A DNA stretch of 30,000 nucleotides from Nemertoderma westbladi (taxonomy: Eukaryota; Xenacoelomorpha; Nemertodermatida; Nemertodermatidae): the NCBI GenBank assembly GCA_032718475.1, contig JAUCBJ010000451.1, positions 1 to 30,000 on the forward strand. Direction: 5' to 3'. A model generated the notes under the pieces. That model ran no database searches and was not told the DNA's origin. It was given only the letters and a program-made list of their open reading frames with translations. Positions within the stretch are counted from its first letter, which is position 1. Every line of letters begins with the position of its first letter. Of this stretch, positions 29,655 through 30,000 are shown in pieces. The position numbers were made by a program, and so were the translations under genes.

Positions 29655-30000
29655 TATTCTTAAATTGTTACTTTTCGCTCGAATTTACCCCAAAATCGGG
29701 AGGAAAAGTTTCACTGTTTTTCCTTAGGGAAAAAAAGTAACCCATAGGATTGCATTGATTTTACTTTTTTCCCGACGAAAAACGCAAATTAAAATATGTT
29801 TGGTGGAATTTCTTAAAGCGTAATACATGTGTTGAAAGACGATCGACTTAGAAAAGGTTTGCACGCAATTTGAACAAAATCCATGCACACACTCATAAGT
29901 TATTGCAACTTTAGTATCTGCAAGCATACTCCAAAAGGAACTCAATACAGCAATATCCAATATTGGTTTATGTTGTCAAGCGGCTCTCTAGTTACGTAAT
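29655..30000 (-). repeat. Dispersed repeat, inverted copy in the 5' flank
   Basis: Reverse complement of the repeat at 4399-4725, running to the window edge and probably beyond. The two copies lie in opposite directions about 25 kb apart on either side of WDR35. An open 78-codon frame on the minus strand (29724-29960) is not conserved in the other copy and is not called as a gene. Confidence 0.9.

Overview
This window is animal (metazoan) nuclear DNA, most likely from an invertebrate. It holds one complete, intron-containing ciliary gene on the minus strand, APE-type LINE retrotransposons, fold-back elements and large intronic satellites. I cannot name the species. Exons are GC-rich, and introns and flanks are AT-rich.

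The gene is an orthologue of WDR35 (IFT121), a subunit of the intraflagellar transport complex A. It runs from the ATG at 28656 down to the stop at 2244 in five exons: 28204-28656, 27395-27817, 14915-16072, 5269-6177 and 2244-2801. All four introns are phase 0 and GT-AG. Joined, the exons encode 1166 residues: two N-terminal WD40 beta-propellers, a TPR-type alpha-solenoid, and a C-terminal zinc-binding tail. No break was seen in the coding frame.

Layout from left to right. 1-1712 is a 63-bp tandem repeat with a 692-bp higher-order period, lying downstream of the gene. 1719-1746 is a G-run. 2244-2801 is exon 5. 2802-5268 is intron 4, with short fold-backs, TTCTAGAA palindromes and a dispersed repeat. 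5269-6177 is exon 4. 6178-14914 is intron 3, with a LINE fragment, a TTACAG-rich element with terminal inverted repeats, a nearly complete LINE, and a 32/37-bp minisatellite interrupted by a second LINE. 14915-16072 is exon 3. 16073-27394 is intron 2, almost entirely a 74-bp satellite of about 79 units, split by an insert of three head-to-tail copies of an unclassified ~1.73-kb element. Exon 2, the 386-bp intron 1 (with a short unexplained ORF) and exon 1 follow. The upstream flank holds an ~870-bp fold-back element and an inverted copy of the dispersed repeat from intron 4.

The main discovery is that both satellites flanking exon 3 are built from that exon's own splice junctions. Each 74-bp unit contains the 3' splice site plus the first 37 nt of exon 3. 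Each 32/37-bp unit starts with the 5' splice donor that ends exon 3. About 80 acceptor-like copies lie upstream and about 40 donor-like copies lie downstream of one constitutive coding exon. The genuine acceptor differs from nearly all copies by a single pyrimidine at position -11. How the spliceosome picks the true sites here, and how both junctions came to be amplified, deserves direct study.
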